A DNA stretch of 64,000 nucleotides from Clostridiales bacterium (GCA_022780965.1 JALEUQ010000053.1:1-64000), one strand, 5' to 3'; shown: positions 27,441 to 37,163, counted from the stretch's first letter. Notes: generated from the letters alone by a model not told the origin. Translations and numbers: made by a program.

Positions 27441-28892
27441 CTATTCGGATGCACTGCTCTCGTCAGTATTATCTTCGGCTGCCTCGCTTGTCGGCAGCTG
27501 GAAGTCACCGTTTAGGTACGATATGAAGTGGATGCAGTTAAGCATTGCTACATCTTCGCCATCATCAGGAATTGAGTACTGTACTGCTTCAATGTCATGA
27601 TTCTTTGACGTTAGAATATTAAGATCTGAAGTCTTAATGGTCTTGAGCGCATTTTCGTCTTTTTCATCATCTATACTAAGAGCTGTTTTGAAGAAGTCTG
27701 CCATATCTTCGTTGGATGACCAAGTCATGTAAACACTTGATGACTTGAATTTGATATCGCTAAGTCCAGCGGTTGTTGACAGTGAAGTGAGAAGCTCACT
27801 CATGGCCTCCTGAGTCTTGGCTCTGGAAGCAACCTTAAGCCTGAATCTGCTGTCAGAAGTACTGATGCTTACGTAGTCATCCGCAGATAGAATTTCGCCG
27901 CTTTCCTCATCCTGATAACATATTCCCGGATCTATAGTGTACAGCAGACTGATAATGTCGCTCTTGTCGACGTTTGAAATAACTTGGGAAGGCACTGATA
28001 CTTCTGTCATGGTATATACGAAATCTATGTCCAGCTTGTCACATTTTTTCTTGACACTTTCGAGAGATTTCTCATACTTCTTCTTCATGCTTTCAACATT
28101 GTTGCTGTCAATTACAACGACAGACTTTGCTGAGTAAGGAGTGTAGGAGTCTGATACTCTGCTTTCAAGAGAAGCAAGCTGGAACAGTTTGCCGCTGCTT
28201 TGACACGAGGCAAGGTAGCTTCCAATGACATCGATTGGATTAGGGTATTTCCTGCTGAAGTCAAATGCATCATTATAGTCGCTTACTGTCATTGTGATTT
28301 CATAGGCTTCGGTATATGAAGGTGCCTGGTAATCAAGGTTCCTTGAAAGTGTGATATCCGACGAATAAGCGCCTGAAACTGTTAGATCCTCGTCAGAATT
28401 CTTAGTAAGACGGATTACGTGATCCACATCAAGATATTCAGAAGCAACTGACTCTGCTCCTACGAAAGAGCTTTCTGTGGTTTCTGTAATTATAAGACGA
28501 ATCAGACCGTGTTCTTCCGGACCCAGAAGTGAAGTAAGTCCGACTGCCAGCGGCTGATTGGCGGAAGCTATGTCGGAAGTGTTTACTGAGCACTGCAGAG
28601 CAACGGATTCAGACTTGCCGGCGTTCTTGGTGGCCTTGTTCGTGAGTACCATATAGTGATCATCAAGTTTGCTGACTTCAATTTCGTTTGTCTTTGCCCA
28701 CGATTTAATGTATTCTTCCACCATTGAAAATTTGCTGCCTGAGTCCGAGAAGGTATCCACAAGAGTCTGATACGTTTCGTCCAGGCTGGATTTAAGCTGA
28801 TTTTCTATGCTGTCCTCGCTCATTGAGCAGCCTGTCAGAAACATGGTGCATGCCATGGCTGCAGAAGCTGCAAGCGCAATTATTCTCTTCAT
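27441..28892 (-). CDS. Lipoprotein of unknown function
   Basis: MKRIIALAASAAMACTMFLTGCSMSED lipobox (FLTGC); AAGGAGA RBS upstream of ATG 28892; no recognised domain. Confidence 0.85.
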   Translation of the reverse strand: MKRIIALAASAAMACTMFLTGCSMSEDSIENQLKSSLDETYQTLVDTFSDSGSKFSMVEEYIKSWAKTNEIEVSKLDDHYMVLTNKATKNAGKSESVALQCSVNTSDIASANQPLAVGLTSLLGPEEHGLIRLIITETTESSFVGAESVASEYLDVDHVIRLTKNSDEDLTVSGAYSSDITLSRNLDYQAPSYTEAYEITMTVSDYNDAFDFSRKYPNPIDVIGSYLASCQSSGKLFQLASLESRVSDSYTPYSAKSVVVIDSNNVESMKKKYEKSLESVKKKCDKLDIDFVYTMTEVSVPSQVISNVDKSDIISLLYTIDPGICYQDEESGEILSADDYVSISTSDSRFRLKVASRAKTQEAMSELLTSLSTTAGLSDIKFKSSSVYMTWSSNEDMADFFKTALSIDDEKDENALKTIKTSDLNILTSKNHDIEAVQYSIPDDGEDVAMLNCIHFISYLNGDFQLPTSEAAEDNTDESSASE

Positions 28893-29039
28893 ATATTCAA
28901 TCTCCTTGAAGTGATAATTTGTCATTGAAACATTATAATGATATAATAACACATAGGATTTTTCAAATGTTATGATTACGTGAAGAGTCATAATTTTCTT
29001 ACTATAATGCAACTGTGATAATATGGAGAATAATATCTT

Positions 29040-29579
29040 ATGGAAATAATGGAAACAAAGAACTTTTCAATTCGTGAGAGCAGGTTCAGCGACTATGAAT
29101 ACTTTTACAGATGGGAGTCGGATCCTGAGATTACAAGATTCCTTAGTTTTGACAGCGACAGGACTTATGAGGATGTTGTCAAGAGCTGTTTTACAAATGC
29201 TTCAATGCCGACACGCATGGATTTCACCATTGTGGACAGAGAGACCGGCGAACCAGCAGGCAGAATCTATGTGAGCAGAATGGAAAGGTGCTATGACTCG
29301 ATGGACATTACCCAGTACTATATGGATAAGAAGTATTGGGGAAAAGGTCACGGCAGGGAGGTTCTAAGAGAATTCCTCGAATACTGCTTCACATATCTTC
29401 ATATGGAGAGAGTGACTACAGACTATTATACAGGCAACAAAAAGGCTGCGGCTCTTTATGCGGGAATGGGTTTCAGCGGAGAGGGAGTGGCACGTCACGC
29501 AACACGCAAAGACGGCAAGTATTACGACCTGCATCTCATGTCAATTCTCAGGTCTGAATTTTTTGGCGAAATTGATTAA
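29040..29579 (+). CDS. GNAT family N-acetyltransferase
   Basis: RimJ/RimL-like; YMDKKYWGKGHGREVLREFLEYCF, NKKAAALYAGMGFSGEGV. Confidence 0.9.
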   Translation: MEIMETKNFSIRESRFSDYEYFYRWESDPEITRFLSFDSDRTYEDVVKSCFTNASMPTRMDFTIVDRETGEPAGRIYVSRMERCYDSMDITQYYMDKKYWGKGHGREVLREFLEYCFTYLHMERVTTDYYTGNKKAAALYAGMGFSGEGVARHATRKDGKYYDLHLMSILRSEFFGEID

Positions 29580-29595
29580 AAGTACAAAATAGTCC

Positions 29596-29624
29596 TTGTG
29601 TTTGAATATCTGCTATGCTATAAT
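29596..29624 (+). promoter_or_regulatory. Promoter of rpmB (extended -10 TGCTATAAT)
   Basis: TTGTGT, 17 nt, TATAAT (29619-29624). Confidence 0.65.
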
Positions 29625-29741
29625 GCAACGTGTTCGAGCCTAATGCCCGGTTTTTGATGTGGACAAATGCAGGCGTTAGGGCATTGAGATGAAAACATTG
29701 CGGAAGCGTATAAATACTATAGGTACAAGGAGGTGCGGCAA

Positions 29742-29933
29742 ATGGCTAATAAGTGTGAAGTTTGCGGAAAGGGTCAGGTTTCAGGAAACAACGTATCACA
29801 TTCAAACAGACATTCAAGAAGAAAGTGGAATGCGAATATTCAGGTTGTTAGAGTAGAAGAAAACGGATCAGTTAGAAAAGCAAAGGTATGCACAAGATGC
29901 ATCAGATCTGGCAAAGTAAACCGTGCCATCTAG
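29742..29933 (+). CDS. rpmB: 50S ribosomal protein L28
   Basis: [38 protein letters not shown]. Confidence 0.96.
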   Translation: MANKCEVCGKGQVSGNNVSHSNRHSRRKWNANIQVVRVEENGSVRKAKVCTRCIRSGKVNRAI

Positions 29934-29999
29934 TTTGAGAAGTGACGCTCATCGGATTCCCGATGGGCGTTGTTTTGTTTATGATGGATTATCAGGAGT

Positions 30000-30419
30000 A
30001 TGGTTATGTTTAACATCGAGTCAAAAGAAGGAAAGATTTTCTATGGTGACAATATAGTGAAATCCATAGTTACCAGGGGAGTAGAGTCTCTCGATAAGAA
30101 GGCCTTTCTTTATAATTACAGCAAGAAGCTGCCGGGTTTCGTTCCGGGATTCGGCAAGAAGGCAAACAAATTGAACAACAGTGCGTCAACTCCTTCGAAT
30201 GCAATCAAAATCAGATATGATGAAGAAGGACTTTTCATCACTGTTTATCTTGTTGTAAAGTTCGGTGCCAGCATTAACGGAATATGTGAAAGTCTCATCG
30301 ATTATATATACGAGTACACAGACAGGATAATGAGCATGAAACCGGAGAAAGTAACAGTAAGCATTACAGGTGTTATAAGCAAGAACCTGGTAAGAAGAGA
30401 TATTGAGGTGTCCAGATAA
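30000..30419 (+). CDS. Asp23/Gls24 family protein
   Basis: YloU/Asp23-like C-terminal part (YDEEGLFITVYLVVKFGASINGICESLIDYIYEYTDRI...VTVSITGV); lies between rpmB and recG. Confidence 0.8.
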   Translation: MVMFNIESKEGKIFYGDNIVKSIVTRGVESLDKKAFLYNYSKKLPGFVPGFGKKANKLNNSASTPSNAIKIRYDEEGLFITVYLVVKFGASINGICESLIDYIYEYTDRIMSMKPEKVTVSITGVISKNLVRRDIEVSR

Positions 30420-32449
30420 TGAAGCTTCAGGAAAGTGTGACAAGCTTAAGAGGTGTAGGCCCGAAGAAGGCAGAGGCACTGGCACGACTTGGCATAGAAA
30501 CACTGGAAGACCTGATATTGTTCTTCCCCAAAAGCTATGAAGACAGAAGCAGGGTTATAGATATAGCCATGCTTAGCGTGGGCTCAAAGTGTCTTATCAA
30601 GGGCACTGTAATCAGAAAACATGAAAACAGATATGGCAGGAAACAACGACTGGTGCTCAAAGTAGCCGATGCTACCGGAGGCATTGAAGTTGTTTTTTTT
30701 AATGCCGGTTATATTACAAAGAGTGTAATGGAAGGCGAAGAATATCTGTTTTACGGACAGGTTTCAGAAAACAGAGCGCACCTTCAGATGATTCACCCTG
30801 CATTCGAAAAAGATGACGGCAGACGAGGCCTGGTTCCCGTCTATCCGCTTACTAAAGGTATATCCCAGAGCGAACTTAGAAAACTGGAGAATCAGGCAAG
30901 AGAAGTTTATTCGCAAACCCAGGAACTGCTTCCCTCTGAGATGCTCGAAGCAGGCAGACTGTGCCCAATCGGATATGCATTGAACAACATTCATTTTCCT
31001 GTTGAGAAACAGGCACTTCAGGAGGCACGATACCGATTTATATTCGATGAGCTGCTGACTCTTCAGACCGGGCTGTTCGCTGTGCGTCAGAACATGAGAA
31101 ACAAGGATAATGGCATTAGCTTCGATTCGTCGGTTTCGGTGGAGGAATATGTGGATTCTCTGGGATATAAGCTGACAGGCGCTCAAAGAAGATGCATTAA
31201 TGAGATTACAGCAGATCTAGAAAGCAGCCGGGTTATGAACAGACTTGTGCAGGGAGACGTTGGCTCCGGCAAAACAGCGGTAGCAGAAGCTGCCATGTTC
31301 AAAACGGTAAGATGCGGTTTTCAGGCAGTATTAATGGCTCCGACTGAAATCCTTGCCAAGCAGCATTATGAAGGATTCAAATCCAGATTCGAAAAACATG
31401 GAATAAGCGTAGGAATACTGACAGGTTCCATGGGAGCAGCTGCAAGACGTGATACTCTTGAGAAGATTTCCGACGGACGCATACAGATACTTGTGGGCAC
31501 ACATGCTGTAATACAAAAGGATGTGGTGTTCTGCAGACTTGGTCTTGTAATTACAGATGAGCAGCACAGATTTGGAGTGAATCAGCGTACAGCGCTTAAG
31601 GCCAAGGGTGACAATCCCAATGTGCTGGTAATGACTGCAACGCCAATACCCAGAACGCTTGCGGTAATTTTGTACGGTGATCTGGATGTGTCTGTAATTG
31701 ATGAAATGCCTCCGGGCAGACGTTCGGTAGACACGAAATGTGTCAGTGACAGAGAACGAGCCGCTGTGTATGATTTCGTTGAGGATCAGTTGAGAAGCGG
31801 CGGACAGGCATATGTGGTAGCTCCATTGATTGAAGAGTCTGAGGCAGTTGATGCACGATCGGCAGAAGAGGTGAACGAAGAACTGAATGAACGGTTCAAA
31901 AGCTACAATGTGGCTTTGATTCACGGCGCGATGAAGCAGTCTGATAAAGACAGAATAATGAATGAGTTTGCGGCAGGAGACATTGATATTCTCGTAGCAA
32001 CAGTTGTAATTGAGGTGGGAATTAATGTGCCTAATGCCAGTGTCATGGTTATCGAAAACGCCGAAAGGTTTGGCCTGGCTCAGCTTCACCAGCTGAGAGG
32101 CAGAGTAGGCAGGGGAGACAGACAGTCTTACTGCAGGCTTATAATGTGCGGCAATTCTGAAGTGGCACGCATGAGAGGAAAGATAATGGAGGAGTCATGT
32201 GACGGCTTCTACATAGCAGAGGAAGATCTGAAACTAAGAGGGCCGGGGGAAATTTTCGGAACAAGGCAGCATGGACTGCCCGATCTGAATATTGCAGATC
32301 TGGCAAGGCATGTCAATATACTGAGTCATGCTAAAGAGTGCGCGGTAGAAATCCTGCGAGAGGATCCGGAACTTTCAAGTGAAAGATACTCAATGCTGAG
32401 ACGCAGGATAGTCAAGCTGTTCGGTGAAGATTTTGCACTCAATCTGTAA
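30419..32449 (+). CDS. recG: ATP-dependent DNA helicase RecG
   Basis: LRGVGPKKAEALARLGIETLEDLILFFPKSYEDRS; RLVQGDVGSGKTAVA; DEQHRFGV; QLRGRVGRG. Confidence 0.97.
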   Translation: MKLQESVTSLRGVGPKKAEALARLGIETLEDLILFFPKSYEDRSRVIDIAMLSVGSKCLIKGTVIRKHENRYGRKQRLVLKVADATGGIEVVFFNAGYITKSVMEGEEYLFYGQVSENRAHLQMIHPAFEKDDGRRGLVPVYPLTKGISQSELRKLENQAREVYSQTQELLPSEMLEAGRLCPIGYALNNIHFPVEKQALQEARYRFIFDELLTLQTGLFAVRQNMRNKDNGISFDSSVSVEEYVDSLGYKLTGAQRRCINEITADLESSRVMNRLVQGDVGSGKTAVAEAAMFKTVRCGFQAVLMAPTEILAKQHYEGFKSRFEKHGISVGILTGSMGAAARRDTLEKISDGRIQILVGTHAVIQKDVVFCRLGLVITDEQHRFGVNQRTALKAKGDNPNVLVMTATPIPRTLAVILYGDLDVSVIDEMPPGRRSVDTKCVSDRERAAVYDFVEDQLRSGGQAYVVAPLIEESEAVDARSAEEVNEELNERFKSYNVALIHGAMKQSDKDRIMNEFAAGDIDILVATVVIEVGINVPNASVMVIENAERFGLAQLHQLRGRVGRGDRQSYCRLIMCGNSEVARMRGKIMEESCDGFYIAEEDLKLRGPGEIFGTRQHGLPDLNIADLARHVNILSHAKECAVEILREDPELSSERYSMLRRRIVKLFGEDFALNL

Positions 32450-32497
32450 ATGAATGCTTTAACTGTATTTATTATAGTGATATAATTATCGAGGATA

Positions 32498-32606
32498 TGA
32501 ACTGTAAAGTAGAACTTCACGCGTTAGTGTCTCAAGGATGGGGAGTTGCCTTGAGAACGAATAGCTAAAGCTGCGGTGTGAAGTTCGCACCCGTTGCATG
32601 AAATAG
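32498..32606 (+). promoter_or_regulatory. THF (tetrahydrofolate) riboswitch
   Basis: GTAGAACTTCACGCGTTAGTGT...GGGGAGTTGCC...GAACGAA...GCTGCGGTGTGAAGTTCGCACCCG matches the THF riboswitch core (GAACTTCAC/GTGAAGTTC helix); upstream of folE; -10 TATAAT at 32481-32486. Confidence 0.92.
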
Positions 32607-32641
32607 ATGAAATCATCTCGCTTGTGAGGGGACGTTAATGC

Positions 32642-32664
32642 TTCCGCATGAGCGGGATTTTTTT
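32642..32664 (+). terminator. Riboswitch-controlled intrinsic terminator preceding the folE RBS
   Basis: TTCCGC ATGA GCGGGA TTTTTTT immediately before AGGAGA. Confidence 0.75.
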
Positions 32665-32674
32665 AGGAGAAATA

Positions 32675-33229
32675 ATGGATTCAAACAAGATAAAAGAAGG
32701 CGTGAAACTGATACTGGAAGGTATCGGTGAAGATGTTAACCGCGAGGGCCTGGTTGAGACACCGGACAGGATAGCTCGCATGTGTGAAGAAATTTTCGCA
32801 GGACTTGGTTCGGATGCTTCGGAGCACTACAACAAGAAGTTTACTGCAATCAATAATAACATGGTAATTGAGAAAGACATACATTTCTATTCAGTGTGTG
32901 AACATCATCTGCTTCCGTTTTACGGATGCGCACATATTGCTTATATTCCTGACGGCAGTGTGGCTGGTCTGAGCAAACTTGCGAGAACTGTTGAAACATT
33001 TGCCAGAAGGCCGCAGATACAGGAGAACATGACAGCACAGATTGCAGATGCCATCGTTTCCAATCTCAACCCTAAGGGAGTAATGGTAATGATAGAGGCA
33101 GAGCATATGTGCATGACAATGAGAGGTGTTCAGAAGCCCGGCACCAAAACAGTAACCACAGTGACAAGAGGTGCATTTGACGGTGATTATGCCCTTCAGA
33201 GCGCATTCATTCAGAGCGTGAGAGGATAA
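32675..33229 (+). CDS. folE: GTP cyclohydrolase I
   Basis: [45 protein letters not shown]. Confidence 0.97.
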   Translation: MDSNKIKEGVKLILEGIGEDVNREGLVETPDRIARMCEEIFAGLGSDASEHYNKKFTAINNNMVIEKDIHFYSVCEHHLLPFYGCAHIAYIPDGSVAGLSKLARTVETFARRPQIQENMTAQIADAIVSNLNPKGVMVMIEAEHMCMTMRGVQKPGTKTVTTVTRGAFDGDYALQSAFIQSVRG

Positions 33230-33233
33230 ACAG

Positions 33234-33764
33234 ATGGATGCATATACCGAACTAAAGACCATGGAACGGCTGCACAGAATATACAGGCATCCTCTTTATG
33301 CTGCAGAACTTGAAGGAATCTGTGAAGATGAGAAAGAACGCAGATTCTGCAGGCACGGTATGGAGCACGTGCTCGATGTGGCACGAATATGTACAATCTA
33401 TTGTCTCAAGGATGGAATAGTAGACGAGCATATTACAATTGAACTCATATATGCTGCAGCCATGCTCCACGATATTGGAAGGCACCGTCAGAACCTGGAC
33501 GGAACACCTCATGATCTGGCGGGAGCACGGATTGCAGAAGCTGTTTTAAAAGACTGCGGGTTTGGGGAGCACGAGATTAGAACTGTGCTTCATGCCATAA
33601 CAGAGCACAGACGTGAGCAGAATGAGGCTGAAAACAGTTCGTCAGGAAGGTTTGCGGACATTTTCAGAATGGCGGATAAGAAGTCTCGTCCGTGCTACAG
33701 CTGCAGTGCGAAAGCCGAATGCAACTGGCCGGAAGAAAAGATGAATTTGAAAGTAGGGATTTAA
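33234..33764 (+). CDS. HD-domain phosphohydrolase in folate operon
   Basis: H...HDIGRH HD signature; C-terminal CYSCSAKAEC; between folE and folP. Confidence 0.85.
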   Translation: MDAYTELKTMERLHRIYRHPLYAAELEGICEDEKERRFCRHGMEHVLDVARICTIYCLKDGIVDEHITIELIYAAAMLHDIGRHRQNLDGTPHDLAGARIAEAVLKDCGFGEHEIRTVLHAITEHRREQNEAENSSSGRFADIFRMADKKSRPCYSCSAKAECNWPEEKMNLKVGI

Positions 33765-33767
33765 AAA

Positions 33768-34574
33768 GTGAAAATTGGAAATCGAGAATTCGATGTTAAT
33801 GGCAAGTGCCATATCATGGGTATATTGAATGTTACTCCCGATTCGTTCAGTGACGGAGGCAAATGGAACAATGTTGATGTTGCGCTTAGACATGCAGAAG
33901 ATATGATAAGAGATGGAGCGGATATCATTGATGTAGGCGGTGAATCAACAAGACCGGGGCATACAGTAATCAGTGATGAAGAGGAAATATCAAGGGTTGT
34001 TCCTGTAATTGAGATGATAAAGGACAATTTCGATGTTCCTGTTTCAATAGATACGTACAAGAGCAATGTGTGCGAGGCGGCCCTCAAGGCGGGCGCTGAC
34101 CTGGTAAACGACATATGGGGATTCAAGCACGATTACCGTGTTGCTGAACTTACTGCTCGGTATGGGGCAGCGTGCTGTTTAATGCATAACAGAGATAATA
34201 ATGATTATGATGATTTCATGACGGATTTCATATCGGATATGAAAGAATGCGTCAGCATTGCAGATAGAGCAGGCGTTTCCAGAGATAAAATCATTCTGGA
34301 TCCCGGCGTTGGCTTCGGCAAAAATCTGCAGCAGAATCTGCAGGTGACCAATCATGTGGATCAGCTTGTGAAACTTGGATTTCCTGTTCTTCTTGGAACA
34401 TCCAGGAAGTCAATGATCGGGCTTACGCTTGATCTGCCTGTGGATCAGAGACTGGAAGGAACACTGGCGACAACTGTCATCGGCATCATGCGAGGATGTT
34501 CGTTTGTCAGAGTTCATGATGTTAAGGAAAACAGACGTATTATTGATATGTCAGAGGCGATTCTGGCAAGTTAG
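33768..34574 (+). CDS. folP: Dihydropteroate synthase
   Basis: GILNVTPDSFSDGGKW, DVGGESTRPG, LDPGVGFGKN. Confidence 0.97.
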   Translation: MKIGNREFDVNGKCHIMGILNVTPDSFSDGGKWNNVDVALRHAEDMIRDGADIIDVGGESTRPGHTVISDEEEISRVVPVIEMIKDNFDVPVSIDTYKSNVCEAALKAGADLVNDIWGFKHDYRVAELTARYGAACCLMHNRDNNDYDDFMTDFISDMKECVSIADRAGVSRDKIILDPGVGFGKNLQQNLQVTNHVDQLVKLGFPVLLGTSRKSMIGLTLDLPVDQRLEGTLATTVIGIMRGCSFVRVHDVKENRRIIDMSEAILAS

Positions 34575-34583
34575 GAAGTGTAT

Positions 34584-35393
34584 ATGGATATTATCAGAAT
34601 TAAAGATTTAGAAGTATATGCCAACCACGGAGTGCTGCCTGAGGAACGAATTCTGGGGCAGAAGTTTCTGATAAGCGCTGTTATCTACATGGATTTCAGC
34701 AAGGCGGCATTGAGCGGCAATCTGGACAAAACAATAAATTATGCCAGCGTATGCCAGTTTATCAGCGAGTTTACTCAGGAAAACACATTTGAACTGATTG
34801 AGACTCTCGCAGAAGGAATTGCACTTGAAGTTCTGGACAATTTCCCACTGGCAGAACGGGTGGACATAGAGGTCAAAAAGCCTTGGGCGCCGATTGGACT
34901 TCCGGTAAATACTGTATCTGTTGAGGTGAGCAGAAGCAGACACACAGTCTACATTGCACTTGGCTCAAACATGGGTTATAAGGAAGGATTCCTGTGGGGC
35001 GCAGTAGATGCGCTTAATGCACTTGATGATTTCAAGGTTACCAAAGTGTCCGATTTTATAGAGACTGAGCCGTACGGAGGTGTTGAACAGGACGATTTCC
35101 TAAACGGCGTACTGGAAGGCGAAACAACCATGACACCTTTGCAGCTGCTGGAGGCTCTCAATAACATTGAGGAAAGTGCCGGCAGAACAAGGGATGTTCG
35201 CTGGGGACCGAGAACTCTTGATCTGGATATTATTTTCTACGACGATGAAATAATTGACAGCGAAATACTGGTAATACCTCACAAAGATATGCACAGACGA
35301 GATTTCGTTCTGGCACCCATGAAGCAGATTGCTCCGTGGAAAAGGCATCCTGTTACAGGTAAAACCATAGAAGAAATGTATGAGGAACTATAA
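34584..35393 (+). CDS. folK: FolB-FolK fusion (dihydroneopterin aldolase / HPPK)
   Basis: N-terminal MDIIRIKDLEVYANHGVLPEERILGQKFLISAVIY (FolB) fused to YIALGSNMGYKEGFLWGAVDALNALDDFKV...RWGPRTLDLDIIFYDDE (HPPK). Confidence 0.95.
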   Translation: MDIIRIKDLEVYANHGVLPEERILGQKFLISAVIYMDFSKAALSGNLDKTINYASVCQFISEFTQENTFELIETLAEGIALEVLDNFPLAERVDIEVKKPWAPIGLPVNTVSVEVSRSRHTVYIALGSNMGYKEGFLWGAVDALNALDDFKVTKVSDFIETEPYGGVEQDDFLNGVLEGETTMTPLQLLEALNNIEESAGRTRDVRWGPRTLDLDIIFYDDEIIDSEILVIPHKDMHRRDFVLAPMKQIAPWKRHPVTGKTIEEMYEEL

Positions 35394-35953
35394 TGAGAAT
35401 TATTGCAGGAGATTATAAAGGCAGAAGACTGGAGACACCTAGAGATTATTCTGTGCGACCTACTACAGATAAAGTCAAGGAGGCCATGTTCAGCATATTG
35501 ACCAATGATATCTGGGGAAGCAGAGTGCTGGATCTTTTCGCCGGGACAGGAAGTCTGGGTCTTGAAGCATTGTCGAGAGGAGCATCGGAATGCGTTTTCG
35601 CTGACCAGAGCAGGGACAGCCTCAGAATTATCAGAAACAACATTGAACATTGTGGAGCAGGTGGCAAGGCCAAGGTGGTTCAGGGCGATTACAGGAGAGT
35701 GCTCATGAGCCAGAGGAAACCATTTGACATTATTCTTTTGGATCCCCCTTATGACAAGAATATGCTGAACGACTGCTTCAGCCTGATCAGTGAAAATCAT
35801 CTTCTGAACGAAGAGGGATATATCATTGCTGAGCACCGTAGAGAAGAGGAACTGCCCGATGTAATGAGCGGCTATAGCAAGGTCAAGGAGAGACGTTACG
35901 GCATTGTGGTATTATCAATATATGGTTGTACAGCAGATACCGAGGTGCTATAA
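35393..35953 (+). CDS. rsmD: 16S rRNA (guanine(966)-N2)-methyltransferase RsmD
   Basis: MRIIAGDYKGRRLETPRDYSVRPTTDKVKEAMFSIL; DPPY motif. Confidence 0.95.
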   Translation: MRIIAGDYKGRRLETPRDYSVRPTTDKVKEAMFSILTNDIWGSRVLDLFAGTGSLGLEALSRGASECVFADQSRDSLRIIRNNIEHCGAGGKAKVVQGDYRRVLMSQRKPFDIILLDPPYDKNMLNDCFSLISENHLLNEEGYIIAEHRREEELPDVMSGYSKVKERRYGIVVLSIYGCTADTEVL

Positions 35954-35978
35954 TTGGTATAGCTGAAGGAGTTTGAGT

Positions 35979-36470
35979 ATGGGAACTAAGGCGTTGATCA
36001 CAGGATCTTTCGATCCTCTGACAATGGGGCATTACAACATAATAGAGAGAGCTGCAGGATTGTTTGATGAACTGACAGTCGGAATAATTGTAAATCCCTC
36101 CAAGAAGTCAATGTTTACACTAGAGGAGAGAAAGGAAATGATTGAAGAAACACTTTCTCACCTTGACAACATAAACGTGGACAGTTTTTCGGGTCTGCTT
36201 GCCGATTATGTTAATGCCAACAACTATAACGTTATTGTGCGCGGGCTGAGGAGTTCTGTGGATTTTGACTACGAACTTCAGATGGCTCAGATGAACGACA
36301 GACTGTTCAACGACGGTGTTGAGACAGTGCTTATGATGTCGGATCCCAAGTATTCCTTCATAAGTTCAAGTGTGATGAAAGAAGTTCATACACTTGGAGG
36401 TTCCATTGAAGGACTGGTGCCTGATATTATTTACGAGAGAATGAAACAGAAGCTTGCCGAGAGTAAGTAG
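35979..36470 (+). CDS. coaD: Phosphopantetheine adenylyltransferase
   Basis: ALITGSFDPLTMGHYNIIERAAGLFDELTVGI; RGLRSSVDFDYELQMAQMN; SSSVMKEV. Confidence 0.96.
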   Translation: MGTKALITGSFDPLTMGHYNIIERAAGLFDELTVGIIVNPSKKSMFTLEERKEMIEETLSHLDNINVDSFSGLLADYVNANNYNVIVRGLRSSVDFDYELQMAQMNDRLFNDGVETVLMMSDPKYSFISSSVMKEVHTLGGSIEGLVPDIIYERMKQKLAESK

Positions 36471-36479
36471 GAGGACGAG

Positions 36480-37061
36480 ATGAGAGTTTTAGAACTTTTG
36501 GAAGAAATTGAAGAAATAGTGGATACTGCAGCAGGGTTCCCTCTGACAGGCAAAATCATGGTGGATTCTCAGGAACTCCTTGAAATAGTTAGAGAAATCA
36601 GGGCTGAGCTTCCTGACGAGATTCAGCAGGCTCAGTGGATAAAGAACGAGAGAGAAAGAATCATTTCTGAGGCCAAGACTCAGTATGAGAAGGTTATAGA
36701 TGATGCTCAGCAGCAGGCTGAGACTCTGGTTGAAACCAATGACATTATGACCAGATCCAAGATGCGTGCTGAGGAGCTGATCAGAGTAACGGAAGAGACA
36801 GCCAGAGACCTTAAGGTAGGTACATATGATTATCTTGACAGTATTCTTCACAGCTTCCAGGGCAAGATGGAGAATCTGAGCACTATTTATTTCGGAGAGA
36901 TGTTTACCAGCATCGAGAAGGCATTTGAAGATATTAATTCTGCACTTGAAGCTAACAGGGCAGAGCTTAAGGAAATGTCATACAGAACCAGAACAGGGGC
37001 TGATGAAGCCAAGATTGACATGGTTGATTACAATCCGGATGAAGAGTCGGCTGGAGAATAG
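36480..37061 (+). CDS. Conserved coiled-coil protein (F/V-ATPase subunit b/H-like)
   Basis: Long charged coiled coil (QQAQWIKNERERIISEAKTQYEKVIDDAQQQAETLVETND); collinear with coaD. Confidence 0.75.
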   Translation: MRVLELLEEIEEIVDTAAGFPLTGKIMVDSQELLEIVREIRAELPDEIQQAQWIKNERERIISEAKTQYEKVIDDAQQQAETLVETNDIMTRSKMRAEELIRVTEETARDLKVGTYDYLDSILHSFQGKMENLSTIYFGEMFTSIEKAFEDINSALEANRAELKEMSYRTRTGADEAKIDMVDYNPDEESAGE

Positions 37062-37107
37062 GAGAATAGCAGACAGGACCGTGAGACCATTGGTTGCACG
37101 GTCTATT

Positions 37108-37163
37108 ATTGTGTATGAATAGTTTTGTAACACTGATTGTGTATGAATAGTTTTGTAACATTG
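37108..37163. repeat. Two-copy tandem repeat, 28-bp unit
   Basis: ATTGTGTATGAATAGTTTTGTAACACTG / ATTGTGTATGAATAGTTTTGTAACATTG, 27/28 identical. Confidence 0.97.

Noticed and set aside
31331-32089. 252-aa minus-strand ORF inside recG
   Set aside because: Antisense to conserved helicase motifs; Cys/His/Ser-rich composition typical of shadow ORFs.
37108-37163. Possible CRISPR-like repeat
   Set aside because: Only two directly abutting copies without spacers; a tandem duplication, not an array.
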